Assembly: GCF_963259705.1 (NCBI RefSeq)
Contig: NC_081840.1
Location: 117,851,074-117,915,073, forward strand
Direction of reading: 5' to 3'
Source of the DNA: Myotis daubentonii
Taxonomy: Eukaryota > Chordata > Mammalia > Chiroptera > Vespertilionidae
Length of the DNA: 64,000 nt
The translations under genes were made by a program, and so were the position numbers. Under the pieces are notes generated by a model, which was not told where the DNA came from, did no database searches, and was given only the letters and a program-made list of their open reading frames with translations. The number at the start of each line of letters is the position of its first letter. Within the stretch, counting starts at the first letter, position 1. This document shows, one piece after another, positions 34,849-45,023 of this stretch.

Positions 34849-34977
34849 CCCCATCGGAAGTGGGGCCCGCCTCCCATCAACCCCCACCCTGACTGGAGGC
34901 TTGGTTGGCCAACTGCCCTGCAGCACCCCCCCTCGCTGGACCCCACTCATGCACAAATCCGTGCACCAGGCCTCTAG

Positions 34978-36020
34978 TTTTCTATAACCTAAGAGCATCT
35001 TCCTGTTGTTTCTTCCAAGTAGGTAGGAAATTACAGTAAAATGGTATTTCCTAAATTTTAGTATCTTTCTTTTTCGTTGATGTTATTTTTATGGAAATTG
35101 TTAGTTAATGTCACTGTAGTAGGATTTAAACACAATCATATTTAATAATGCAGCATATCAGAAATTGTATATATTTTATTCCCACCATGGGACCAGTAGT
35201 TGTTCTAAATATCCCTTCTCCCTTTTGTTGAGAGTTATGGAACCATCAGGTTTCAGCAATGGGTGGGAGGGAGGTGCCATGTGTGGCAAGGAGTACACCC
35301 CCCGGCCTTTCTTATAGCTAGGGACTGGGTATAACTACGTGATGTAAGCATAAGTGTCACGAGGCAACATCCTAGAATTTTCTGTAAAAGACAACTAGCA
35401 GGCATTTTTTTGTCTTTTCCTCCTTCCTTCTGCGAGGAATGGATGTGACAGCTAGATCTGTAGCTGATATTTGGGAGCTTGAACTCAAGCAACACATGAT
35501 GGGGGAAGCCACCTCTAATGAGTCTGAGTCTCTGAGCAAAGCCATTAAGTAGACATTAACCTGCCTCACTCCAGATTTTTTTTTTTTTAGTACAGGACTG
35601 GTTCTAACTTTCATCTTGTATAAATCGCTGTTCATTGTCTATCTTACCACTAAATCCACCACCCCAAATTTCAGTTTAAGTGCTATATATTCATTCAACA
35701 GATATATGCAGATAATCTACCAAATTAGTTGCTGGAATCCAGAGTTGAATTATCCATGAAGTCTTCCAGTGGTACTCCCTGTGTATTTTGTTGCCTCTCC
35801 AATGATATTCTGTGCATCCAGTGCAGGCTAGCTCATAGGACACTTCAGGGGAAGAAATTAAAATAATGATGAATTAGTTCTTCAGTTCTTGCATAACAAA
35901 TACTAGTTTAGTTTACTAGCAACCTACAATAAATTAAAATAAATAAGATGAATGCCTTTTTTTATTATTCACTTATTTATACATTTCTTATTATAGGAGA
36001 TATTTAAGGTTTATGTTTGC
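34978..36020. other. MDGA2 intron, nothing recognised
   Basis: Mixed intronic sequence with a T run near 35578-35588. Open frames here lack domains. Confidence 0.5.
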
Positions 36021-36028
36021 CTCTATGC

Positions 36029-36339
36029 CAGTGGTTCTCAACCTGTGGGTCGTGACCCATTTGGGGGCTGAATGACCCTTTCACAGGGGTCGCCTAAGAC
36101 CATCGGAAAACGCATTATAATTACATATTGTTTTTTGTGATTAATCACTATGCTTTAATTATGTTCAATTTGTAACAATGAAAATACATCCTGCATATCA
36201 GATATTTACATTATATTCATTAACAGTAGCAAAATTACAGTTATGAAGTAGAAATGAAAATAATTTTATGGTTGGGGGTCACCACAACATGAGGAACTAT
36301 ATTAAAGGGTCGCGGCATTAGGAAGGTTGAGAACCACTG
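36029..36339 (+). mobile_element. hAT element, SPIN-like, longer copy
   Basis: Ends are CAGTGGTTCTCAACCTG and GGTTGAGAACCACTG. It contains gggtcgcctaagaccatcgg, a taattacatattg block and ccacaacatgaggaact in SPIN order, plus an extra internal segment (catcctgcatatcagatatt). The 8-bp duplication is CTCTATGC / CTCTATGT (36021-36028, 36340-36347) with a TA centre. Confidence 0.87.
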
Positions 36340-36347
36340 CTCTATGT

Positions 36348-36879
36348 GCTCCTTTTACTGGATTCATAGACGTTAGCTTGAAATGCTTCCTATTCATTAA
36401 CATCTAGATATTCAGCAACTTTTTAATTTTCTCTCTGAATTATATGCTGATTATATTTTTCAATTTCTCTATGTTACTTATTTTTAAGCTGAATAGTAAA
36501 AACTGTATCATCTAGAAATGTCTACTTCTCACATAAGTATTGGAATTTCCCACTACAGCTATATGTTTCTCAAATTCTATTGTTTTTAATTTATCTTATA
36601 ACTTTAGTTACTATGTACTTTATTGCATACAAGTTAATAAAAATGTTTCTGCTCTCAGTTGTGACTTTTAACATTACATAAAGTAATGACTTTTTTTCCC
36701 TGTTAATGTTTTAAATTGCAAATTTCTTATTAATTTAATCTTATTGTATATATTATCACTGCTGACTGATTGATTATAATTTACATATTTCTGTTACCAC
36801 TTTGCCCACATCTTTTTTCCAATCTTGCCTTCCAATCTTTTATTGCCACCTTGTTTTAATATATATTAAATTATATATA
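36348..36879. other. MDGA2 intron, AT-rich
   Basis: Low-GC sequence with no recognised feature. Confidence 0.5.
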
Positions 36880-37092
36880 TATATATTTGGTAAACAGCAT
36901 AAAAACTTGTTTTTACTTTTAAGTCCAGTTATCATATAATATACAAATCATATGTATACATTATACTAGTATGTTTTATAAGCATTTAAATTATATAAGT
37001 ATATTATAATTTATGTAATTACATTTATATAGAGACATATATATTTGGTAAATAGCATATACTAGTAAACTTGTTACTTTTAAATCCAGTTT
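36880..37092 (+). repeat. local AT-rich duplication, two copies about 160 bp apart
   Basis: 36880-36930 and 37038-37091 share atatatatttggtaaa.agcat, aaacttgtt and acttttaa.tccagtt. The copies differ by a small indel and several substitutions, so the duplication is not very recent. Confidence 0.7.
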
Positions 37093-37194
37093 AATAGACT
37101 CTTGTAATGTGCAAATCAATCTGTTCACATTTAAACTATGACTGATGCAACTGTTTCCATTTACTCATACTCTATGGTTCTTATGTATTTAAAA

Positions 37195-37549
37195 CTAGAG
37201 GCCCAGTGCATGCATTTCATGCATGGGTAGGGTCCCTAGGCCTGGCCAGCAATCAGGGCCAATCTGCGGGACAACCGGGGGGCCCCACTAGCACCCGACT
37301 TGGCTGCCCTGGCGCCGCCCACTCGCAGGCCCTGCCCCCTGCTGCCGCCACCAGTCTCCTCCCTCTGGGGGACAACCAGCAGGGAGATTGGGGTTCCCTA
37401 CTGGCACCCACCTTGGCTTGCCTGGGGCCTGTGGGCTTTGGATAGTTCCTGTGTTGAGCATCTGCCCCCTGGTCAAATAGCAACCGGTTGCTCTGCCTGG
37501 TCATTCTGCTGTTTGGTCAATTTGCATATTAGGCTTTTATTATATAGGA
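37195..37549 (-). mobile_element. Helibat
   Basis: CTAG at 37195 after A37194; the 5' end TCCTATATAATAAAAGCC (minus strand) ends at 37549 before T37550. Hairpin GCATGCATTTCATGCATG. The interior is GC-rich without an ORF of interest; a partial ctgccccctgg motif remains near 37463. Confidence 0.9.
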
Positions 37550-37720
37550 TTATATAGTTTCTCTTTTTCCTTTGTTTTAATTTTGGTCATTTTATCAAAT
37601 TTCTATTCTTTTCACTTTTATCTCATTTTCCCTCCCATTGCTGGAATTGTGCATTTTAAAAATTATTTTAATTAGACATTTATGATTCTATTGGTATTTC
37701 TAAACAAATTACCTACTGTT

Positions 37721-37760
37721 GAAGGCGTTGGTGGTATAGTGGTGAGCATAGCTGCCTTCC
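37721..37760 (+). pseudogene. retroposed 5' half of tRNA-Gly(TCC), tailless
   Basis: After 4 extra bases (gaag), 37725-37760 match nucleotides 1-36 of vertebrate tRNA-Gly(TCC), from the acceptor 5' strand through D arm to the anticodon loop (..gccttcc). The 3' half is absent. The insert is flanked by the perfect 15-bp repeat AAATTACCTACTGTT (37706-37720, 37761-37775), and no poly(A) tail is present. This fits a tailless retropseudogene made by L1 machinery from a tRNA half. The tRNA identity is from memory of the gene sequence. Confidence 0.85.
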
Positions 37761-37775
37761 AAATTACCTACTGTT

Positions 37776-39795
37776 TCTCCCATAAGAAACACTCTTTCCT
37801 CTTTTAACGCTCTTGGAGTTTAAGATTTTAGATAAGTTACTTCTCTCCTTCCTTTTCCTTCCCACAAGGCTTTAAGAGTTTTACCTCTTTTTTGTGTCCT
37901 CCATCGGTTCCAAACCCCAAGGTTTTGCTAGGATATTACAAATCCTCTCATTTTGTCTTTTTGATTTTAAGAAACTTTATTCAGTACTTAAATTGTAAGT
38001 TGTATATTATCCAAGTGAACCATAGTTATCTATCAAATGATGATGTATTAATGTTAAATACTTTAAAAAATTTTTTTCAAAACAAAAGGTTTCAGATCAG
38101 TTTATTTATTTGCCTCTGAGTCATAGAAAATCCTCAGAAAGTGTATATAACATAAAGTTTAATTTGACTTATTTTTCATGTAGAATTATAGTGCTATAAA
38201 TAGTTCATGGCAGTTAGGTACAACTCTGTGATGTCAGGAATTCAGATTTTTATTTCATTGCTTCTCTGTGCTTGATTTTTATTCCAAATAAGCTCATGGT
38301 CCAATATGTGAGCCAGTGAAAATGTGTTGAAATGAGCAAAATTTTAAGTCCTGCTTTTCTGTAAGGACATTTCTGCTTGAAACACACAGGCAAAAAAATA
38401 ATCTAATGGGTAAGCTGGAAAATGTTTTCTCTGTCCTGGGCAGCCCTGAGCTCAATGAATAATTTAGGTCTCTAACACAAAGGAAGGGGAGAGTCAACTT
38501 TAGGGAAGGAACAGGATCAGACATCCTTTCTGCCTGGAAGCCCATAAAATTTTCTTCGTAGACTTTGAAGTCACAATTTTTATCAGAATATGTCTGGGGT
38601 GTCTTTTCTCACCAATTAGACATGTAAATTGTTAAGCCCTCTCAATAAGTAGACATGTCTTTCTATGACTCACGAATATTTCCTTTTAGTACTTATTTTT
38701 TATAAGTAGAGGAAAAAAATGTTTGACATCTTGAAATTTGACTACTGTATTTTTAATATTCTGAGTGGCAAAATGGAAAATTCCTATAAAACAGTTCTGC
38801 TACTTACTAAAATACAGTGTTGTCTTAAGTAAGTAAGGACTAGTGTGTTTAAGTTTTGCAGTGAATTAGCCACTTTTTCATAGAATAGTGTTTTTAACTT
38901 AAAAGAATGATTGTTATACAAGGTATAGTTATTTAATAATGGGTATTTGGCAAATATTCTATCAAATATGAATGAAGTAAACTTGCCATTCCAAAGAAAA
39001 CACCAAATCAATATTTTGTACTAATGATAAAATTTGGAAAAGCACGACAGCTTCTCAATGCTTTAAATACTATTCTAAAGAGACTCATGATGATATTAAT
39101 AAACATGACTTCTAATACATAATGAAATATGTCAATATTTGAAAGATCTACATAATTCAGTAAATTTATATTATCCAAATGACTACTGCACAATGATATG
39201 AAATCATGTATGAATGAAAAATGTATATGAAGTTCAGGAGTCGACCAATGGATTTTAATGTAACAGAGTGTCAAAAGGTCATTGATATGGTTACGGATTC
39301 CACTTTGCATGCAAATGTTAGGAAACTACCACTTACAGAGTTTTAATGTGATACTAAAGAAGACTATTCACTATTACCTGAAAAGGCTATTGAAACATTT
39401 TTTTTTCCTTTAACAGCCAACTAAAGGTCAGATTTTCTTCAAATGTTTCAAACAAAGCAACATGTTGCATACAGAAGTTGATATGATTATTCAGCTGAAT
39501 ATTTTCCATTAAACTCAATATTATTGAGATTTGAAGACTTATAAAACAATTTAATTGTTTTTACTCAATTATTTTTTGTTTTGGAAAATATGGTTTTCTG
39601 ATTTAAAATGTTACTTATATTAACATTTTATTAATTTATTAATATAATTTTAAATAAATTAATGTACATTTTAACATGGTCTCAGTTTTAATTTCTAATA
39701 TAATTATGAATGGATTATTCAAATAAACAAAAGCTATTTGGAGTCCTTAATAATTTTTAAGACCAAAAAGTTTGATAGGTGCTTGTCTGTCTCTT
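37776..39795. other. MDGA2 intron, nothing recognised
   Basis: Long AT-rich, repeat-poor stretch. The short minus-strand frames near 38294-39310 have no domain or splice support. Confidence 0.5.
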
Positions 39796-39799
39796 CTCC

Positions 39800-39858
39800 C
39801 TTTCTCTCACCTTTCTCCTCCTCCTCTTCTTCTTCTTCTTCCTTCTCCTTCTTCTTCT

Positions 39859-39911
<53 letters not shown>

Positions 39912-39945
39912 TACACACACACACACACCCCAACACACACAAGTG
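39800..39945. repeat. compound microsatellite: (CTT/CTC)n, (TC)n, (CA)n
   Basis: A triplet pyrimidine run is followed by about 22 TC units and then CA units. The homopurine/homopyrimidine strand asymmetry could favour triplex (H-DNA). Likely polymorphic. Confidence 0.95.
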
Positions 39946-41186
39946 CACTCATGGTCTTGGTCTCTCCCCTATTCCCAAACAATTTCTAGTATTGTACCAG
40001 TAATATACAACTTAATCATTGTATCTTAAGAACATATTTACATATTTTTAATATCTGAAAGTGCTAGGTTGTTTCCCTAACTTTTAATCCAGAACTTTTT
40101 GTTTAATGAAATATTTATTTTTCAAATCAATTTTGCTTATTATGCTACTCAAAGGATACTCACTATTTTAATTGAAATTATGTTTTATTTCTATCTTAGA
40201 AATATATATTATCATAGAATTGGCATGTTTCTATACAAGAAAAATATATAATTTGTTTATTTAAATCTTTCTTACTTGGTTGCCTTCAGATTTTGAAATT
40301 TAAATAAAAACAGAATTCTAGATTTCACCATAGAAATGCTAGTTATCAAACCAGGGTCCTAGTTATATCCTGTGTCTTTATGAGCATATTAGTAATTAGC
40401 ATATAAACTACTAGAAGTCAGAAATCATGTCTTTTACTTCTGTGTATACTCCATGCATAGAGGTGTTGAATAAACTTTTGATAATTTAATTTTGTGAATT
40501 ACTGAGTTTTCATCATCTCTAAGTAATATTTTCATTTTACTCACAAATAAGGGCAAGTATGATTATATTCATATTGATATTTTAATTATTTAGATAACTT
40601 TTTAAAGATGCTTTTAATGTTACTAGATCATAATTTTAATATTATATGAAAATAGCTTGAATAATGGTAGTATTACAGGATTTCAATTTTGAAGACTGTT
40701 TTTAATGGTATTTTTTTCCATGGTTCTGCATGTGTGTTTTCAGAGGATTTCTATCTGCCATTTCTCAACATAAAAATAAAAACAAGAAAATATATATTGT
40801 ACATCAGGGACAAAGAGAGAAAAAATTATTTTACTTCTTATTTTGTATCATTTACAGTACCATCATGCGGCTTTTGTTCAGGTTTTATAAATTAAAATAA
40901 CACAAAACTTGAGTTAAATGTGTCTTTATTGCTAGCACAAACTAAGTCTGCTGTACACAGCTGTGTTTAAAAGAAGGGTATTGTTTATAATTGAATGTTT
41001 TATATATTCAAAATGCTTTGGCAGTGTAATAGAGGTGTTCTCTTTGGGAAAATTTGCACATTTTTTGGAAATAATTATTGATGTAAAGTGCATTCTAATG
41101 ATCAAAACTGACAAGTCATTTGTGGGCTTATTAAAGAAATGCCATAAAAAAAGGATTTTCAACAACCAGGTGTGTAAAATTACATA
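39946..41186. other. MDGA2 intron, nothing recognised
   Basis: AT-rich sequence before a Helibat. No exon or assignable repeat. Confidence 0.5.
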
Positions 41187-41533
41187 TCTATAGTAATAAA
41201 GGCATAATATTCTATGGACAGCTGAATGACCTTCTAGACGCCATTCTGGATGCCTTCCAGAGAAGCCACCACAGTGAGGGACGAGGCGGAGGTGGTTAGG
41301 GGCAAACAGGCAGGCTGACAGAGTGGTTAGGGGCAATCAGGCAGGCAGGCAGAGTGGTTAGGGGTGATGAGGCAGGCAGATGAGTAGTTAGGGCAGATCA
41401 GGCAGGCAGGCAGGTGAACAGTTAGGAGCCAGAGGTCCCAGATTGTGAGAGGGATGTCCCAGATTGTGAGAGGGTGCAGGCCAGGCTGAGAGATCCCCTC
41501 CTTATGCTCGAATTTTGTGCACCGGGCCTCTAG
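41187..41533 (+). mobile_element. Helibat
   Basis: 5' TCTATAGTAATAAAGG at 41187 after A41186, 3' CTAG at 41530-41533 before T41534. Internal ggcaggcaggcag and ggttaggggcaatcagg units; the hairpin near the end is reduced. Confidence 0.88.
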
Positions 41534-41568
41534 TACTCTCAGTAAGCCATTACAGCAATATTCTTAAA

Positions 41569-42421
41569 CTAGGGGCATAGTGCATGAATTCATGCACCTT
41601 GAAAGGAACTGTGGGCTGCGAGGCTGCAATGGGCACAGGGGCAGGTTTCGGCCCATCCTTCGAGGCCCCAACCTGCCCCTTCTGCTATGGCCCCTGGTCC
41701 CCTCTCTGCTGGTAGCCCCACTTCCACCATCACCACTCCCATGTACTGACGACACCGGCCCTGCTCACACCCACTGGTGCACAGAGATTGGGGCCCACAC
41801 CATCAGCAGGTGAGCGGTGGCTGCTTCCCTGATCACCCCTGAGGAGCAGGGAGAGGTGGTGAAGACCCCAGGGGCAATCGGGGCTGGCAGCTGCCTCTCG
41901 CACCCGCTGATGACACTGAGCAGATGGGACAGGCGCAAGACACTGGCAGTGGGTGCGAGTGGCAACTCCAACACCAGCTGTGGGTGCGAGTGGGACTGGC
42001 GTTGGCAGTGGGTGCTAGCGGCGGCTCCAGCACTGGCAGTAGGTGTGAGCAGGGCTGTTGCTGGCAGCGTGTGTGAAAGGCAGCTCCGGGGCTGGTAGTG
42101 GGTGCGAGTGGGGCCGGCACCAGCTGCAGGTATGAGTGCTGGGTGGGACTGAGGAACACGGGAGCAAAGAATTTTCAGTCACTGCCAGAGGCTCACCCTT
42201 ATGACAGCAACCAGCACCCCACTTTGGTCTGGCGCCCTCATTCACCTGCTCCACCATCCCACTGTGGCCTACGCCCACCATGTTCCACACTCTGCCGCCT
42301 GCTGCTGATGCTCGCTATGTTCTGCATGCGCTCCCTGGTGGTCAGCACATGTCATAGCGACAGGTTGTTTGGTTGTTCCAGTGTTAAGTCTATTTGCATA
42401 TTAGCATTTTATTATATAGGA
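41569..42421 (-). mobile_element. Helibat, long form with GTGGGTGCGAG minisatellite
   Basis: CTAG at 41569 after A41568; 5' end at 42421 before T42422. Hairpin GTGCATGAATTCATGCAC. The middle (41945-42125) is built of about 45-50-bp units with actggcagtgggtgcgagtg. Overlapping open frames here are products of that repeat. Confidence 0.88.
41945..42125. repeat. minisatellite in Helibat
   Basis: Four or more imperfect units of the type ggcagtgggtgcgagtgg with gctccagcac spacers. Degenerate. Confidence 0.75.
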
Positions 42422-43139
42422 TTATCCAAATCAAACAGAAAAATTAAAATAAAATAATGAAGCTTGTCCGAAAAGATATTGACAGCCTACCTCTAGCACC
42501 TGTGTTAATAAATTAAAAGTACTTTACAGGGTTTGGAAAATATAAAAAAAAAAATTTTAAGTGCCCAACAAGAAAGAGAAACTAATTAGTATTTACAACT
42601 TACTTCAGTAGATCCCCACTTGTGCTCAGATGTACTTAGACGCTCAGTGGATACCTGTACTGTGGATATTAAGGAACCCTGTATACTAATATGCTGTTTT
42701 TTCTTATACATGCATTCCTTCATTTATAAATTAAGCAAAGTAAGAGATTAACAATAATAACTAATAATACAAATAGGACAATTATACCAATATACTGTAA
42801 TAAAAGTTATGTGAATGGGCTAGGAACCATTATTAAATAAAGTAAGGGTTATTTAAGCCCAAGCACTGTGATATCATTAACAGTAGATGTGATAACTGAA
42901 GGCTACTAAGTGATAAAGGGTTGATTCACACCCTAGGCAGGAGAGAGTGGGATGGTGTGAGATTGCATATTGTAGCTCAGAACAGCAGCATGCAACTTAA
43001 CCATATGAATAATTTATTTCTGGAATTTTCCATGTAATGTTTCAGACTGGGGTTGACCACAGGTAACTGAAATGGCAGAAAGTGGAACTATAGATTAGGG
43101 GTGACTACTCTACATATCTTTAACTTCCTTTATATTATA
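42422..43139. other. MDGA2 intron, nothing firmly recognised
   Basis: Mixed sequence. The part near 42600-43100 might be an old repeat but could not be assigned. Confidence 0.45.
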
Positions 43140-43715
43140 CTAGAACCCCGGTGCATGACATTAGTGCACTGGGGAGGGGTGTCTCTCAGCCCAGCCTGCA
43201 ACCTCTCCAATCTGGGACCCCTCAGGGGATGGCCGATTGCCAGTCAGTCAGACATCCCTCTCACAATCCAGGACTGCTGACTCCCAACCGTTCACCTTCC
43301 TGCCTTCCTGATTGCCCCTAACTGCTTCTGCCTGCCAGCCTGATCACCCCTAACCATTCCCCTGCCAGACTGATTGATGCCTGTTCCCCTGTCTGCCAAT
43401 TGCCCCCAACTGCCCTCCCCTGCTGGCCCAATCACCCCAACTGCCCTCCCCTGCTGGCCCAATCACCCCAACTGCCCTCCCTTGCTGGCCTGGTCCCTCC
43501 CAACTACCCTCCAACCCCTGCAGGCCTGGTCACCCTCAACTGCCCTCTCCTGCTTGCCTGGTTGCCCCCAACTGTCCCCACTGCTGGCCTGATCACCCAC
43601 AACTGCCCTTTCCTGCCAGCCATCTTGTGGTGGCCATCTTGTGACCACATGGGGGCAGCCATCTTGTGCGAGGACATGATGGTCAATTTGCATATTACCT
43701 CTTTATTATATAGGA
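43140..43715 (-). mobile_element. Helibat next to the MDGA2 exon
   Basis: CTAG at 43140 after A43139; the 5' block catattacctctttattatatagga ends at 43715 before T43716. The interior has about 35-bp units with aactgccctcccctgctggcc (repeat text on the + strand) and a ccatcttgtg tandem near 43618-43670. Antisense to MDGA2 and only 259 bp from the exon. Confidence 0.9.
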
Positions 43716-43950
43716 TTTATTTGTCCTCTACACTGATTAAGCTATTGATAAATTCTATGCAATTGAATTAAATTACATACAGTATATGATGATAACATTG
43801 CAGTTAAAATTTTATAAGTTAGTTATATGTATAAATGTTTCTTTTTAATTTTTATTAACTGGCCAGGGATGGCAGTGTAGTAGTTCTGAAAAAAAATTCT
43901 TCAAATGATTTGATTTTTGATATTTCTTTGAGAAAACCAACCTAAAGTAA
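43716..43950 (+). other. MDGA2: intron sequence directly before the exon
   Basis: AT-rich intronic sequence between the Helibat and the acceptor. It should hold the branch point. Nothing else recognised. Confidence 0.6.
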
Positions 43951-43974
43951 CAATCTTTGTTGATGCTTGCTCAG
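43951..43974 (+). promoter_or_regulatory. MDGA2: splice acceptor of the MDGA2 exon
   Basis: A pyrimidine-rich tract ending in gcttgctcag directly precedes the open exon. The AG is the last one before the in-frame coding sequence. A branch point cannot be fixed by eye. Confidence 0.85.
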
Positions 43975-44149
43975 ATCAGGTGGACCAAAACAGCAGGAAG
44001 TGCCTCTGACAGATTCCAAGACTCCAGTGTCTTCAATGAGACTTTAAGGATTACAAATATTCAGCGAAACCAAGGAGGCCGGTATTACTGTAAAGCAGAG
44101 AATGGCTTGGGGTCCCCAGCGATAAAATCAATCAGAGTGGATGTGTACT
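43975..44149 (+). CDS. MDGA2: MDGA2 internal exon (second half of an Ig domain)
   Basis: This is a single coding exon for 58 residues plus the first base of the next codon. Seen: an acceptor AG at 43973-43974 after a T-rich stretch, a donor GTAAGT at 44150-44155, and one open frame between them. The peptide holds the Ig strand-C tryptophan (RWTK), an N-glycosylation sequon (NET) and the strand-F motif GGRYYC with the C-terminal disulfide cysteine. The partner cysteine must lie in the exon before. The residues match MDGA2 better than MDGA1 as I remember them, notably in the SSVFNETLRITNIQ part. Known: MDGA2 is a GPI-anchored neuronal surface protein with Ig domains and a MAM domain; it binds neuroligins in cis and blocks neurexin binding, and the first Ig domains make that contact. 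The start is in phase 0 and the donor in phase 1. No stop, frameshift or damaged splice site is visible, so the exon looks functional. No other exon of the gene was recognised in the window, which fits its very long introns. Confidence 0.93.
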
Positions 44150-44155
44150 GTAAGT
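44150..44155 (+). promoter_or_regulatory. MDGA2: splice donor of the MDGA2 exon
   Basis: GTAAGT is the consensus mammalian 5' splice site. It splits a tyrosine codon after its first base. Reading on without splicing meets a stop two codons later, which supports this as the true exon end. Confidence 0.88.
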
Positions 44156-44800
44156 AAAATTTCCAGAAAACTGATTAAGCACTATTTAGTTGAGAATGAG
44201 AGGTATATAAGATAATGATACCTCATTTAATATATTTCCCAAAGAAAAAAAAATCCTATAGAAAATTTCATAATTTTATGATAAAATAATACATATTATT
44301 TAAAGAACATTTAAGAACCAAATGAATAAAACAATAAATATAATTGAATATTTCACCAATGAATTAGTAGTGTTGAATGTATGTTTCTTATCTTTACATG
44401 TTAGCATATAAATCTACATTTATATTTGTTTAAAGGAACATGCTCTACATACTATAATGTGTTTTGCTCATTTTACACATGTGTGATTTTAGCTATTCTT
44501 ATTTTTTAAATGCTTATCATATATATAGAGCTATTTGATAGTAAAATTCCAAAATCTCTGTGTAGACTGGTTTTGATCCAACTCTGTTGAAAATAATCAG
44601 AACCTTGAAAAATGTGCCATGTGGAAAGTGTTGATTGATTTTTTTTTAGTTCTTAGTCTCATTTTTCCACTTTTTGCTGTTAACAAATACACTTAAAATC
44701 CTTTTGTTCTCTTTACTTTCTTCCCCCCCAAAACAAATTAAATACCTGCAATCATTTTGATATTTTGAACAGGTTTATTCACCATTCCATTGTCTCTTTA
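44156..44800 (+). other. MDGA2: intron sequence after the exon
   Basis: AT-rich intron start with no recognised repeat. Confidence 0.6.
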
Positions 44801-45023
44801 AAGTAGTTCTCAACCTTCCTAATGCCGCTACCCTTTAATACAGTTCCTCATGTTGTGGTAACCCCCAATTTCATTGTTACAAATTGAACATAATTAAAGC
44901 ATAGTGATTAATCACAAAAACAATATGTAATTATATATATGTTTTCCAATGGTCTTAGGCGACCCCTGTGAAAGGGTCGTTCGACCCCCAAAGGGGTCGC
45001 GACCCACAGGTTGAGAACCACTG
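44801..45023 (-). mobile_element. hAT element, SPIN-like, worn left end
   Basis: Left end aagtagttctcaacctt (changed from CAGTGG), then aatgccgctaccctttaat and acaatatgtaattat, and an intact right end GGTTGAGAACCACTG. No clean 8-bp duplication can be read, though CTTTA occurs on both sides. Same orientation as 5921-6132. Confidence 0.83.

Larger units (their letters stand above)
32120..34977 (+). mobile_element. Helitron C, split near its 5' tip by a composite Helitron
   Basis: C consists of TCTA at 32120-32123 plus 33495-34977. Joined, these give a normal 5' end (TC, then an A/T-rich AAAAGCCC block). Its 3' end has a hairpin (atgcacaaatccgtgca) and CTAG at 34974-34977. The outer flanks are A32119 and T34978. 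Between are about 1.3 kb that are unlike the other Helibats here: mixed, CpG-bearing, mostly non-repetitive sequence that looks captured. I do not recognise its source. An inverted pair of L1 ORF1 pieces is at 34731-34848. Confidence 0.78.

Noticed and set aside
37721..37760. functional tRNA-Gly gene
   Set aside because: The anticodon arm 3' strand, T arm and acceptor 3' strand are absent, so it cannot fold into a tRNA.
39734..40029. open frames with Ser/Leu or Glu/Lys runs
   Set aside because: Translations of a microsatellite.
41564..42457. cluster of open frames up to 119 codons
   Set aside because: They fall inside a Helibat with a GC-rich minisatellite, and both strands are open.
43957..44157. 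start codon at 43957 as a true gene start
   Set aside because: The first six codons are intronic and lie before the splice acceptor; the exon begins at 43975 in the same frame.
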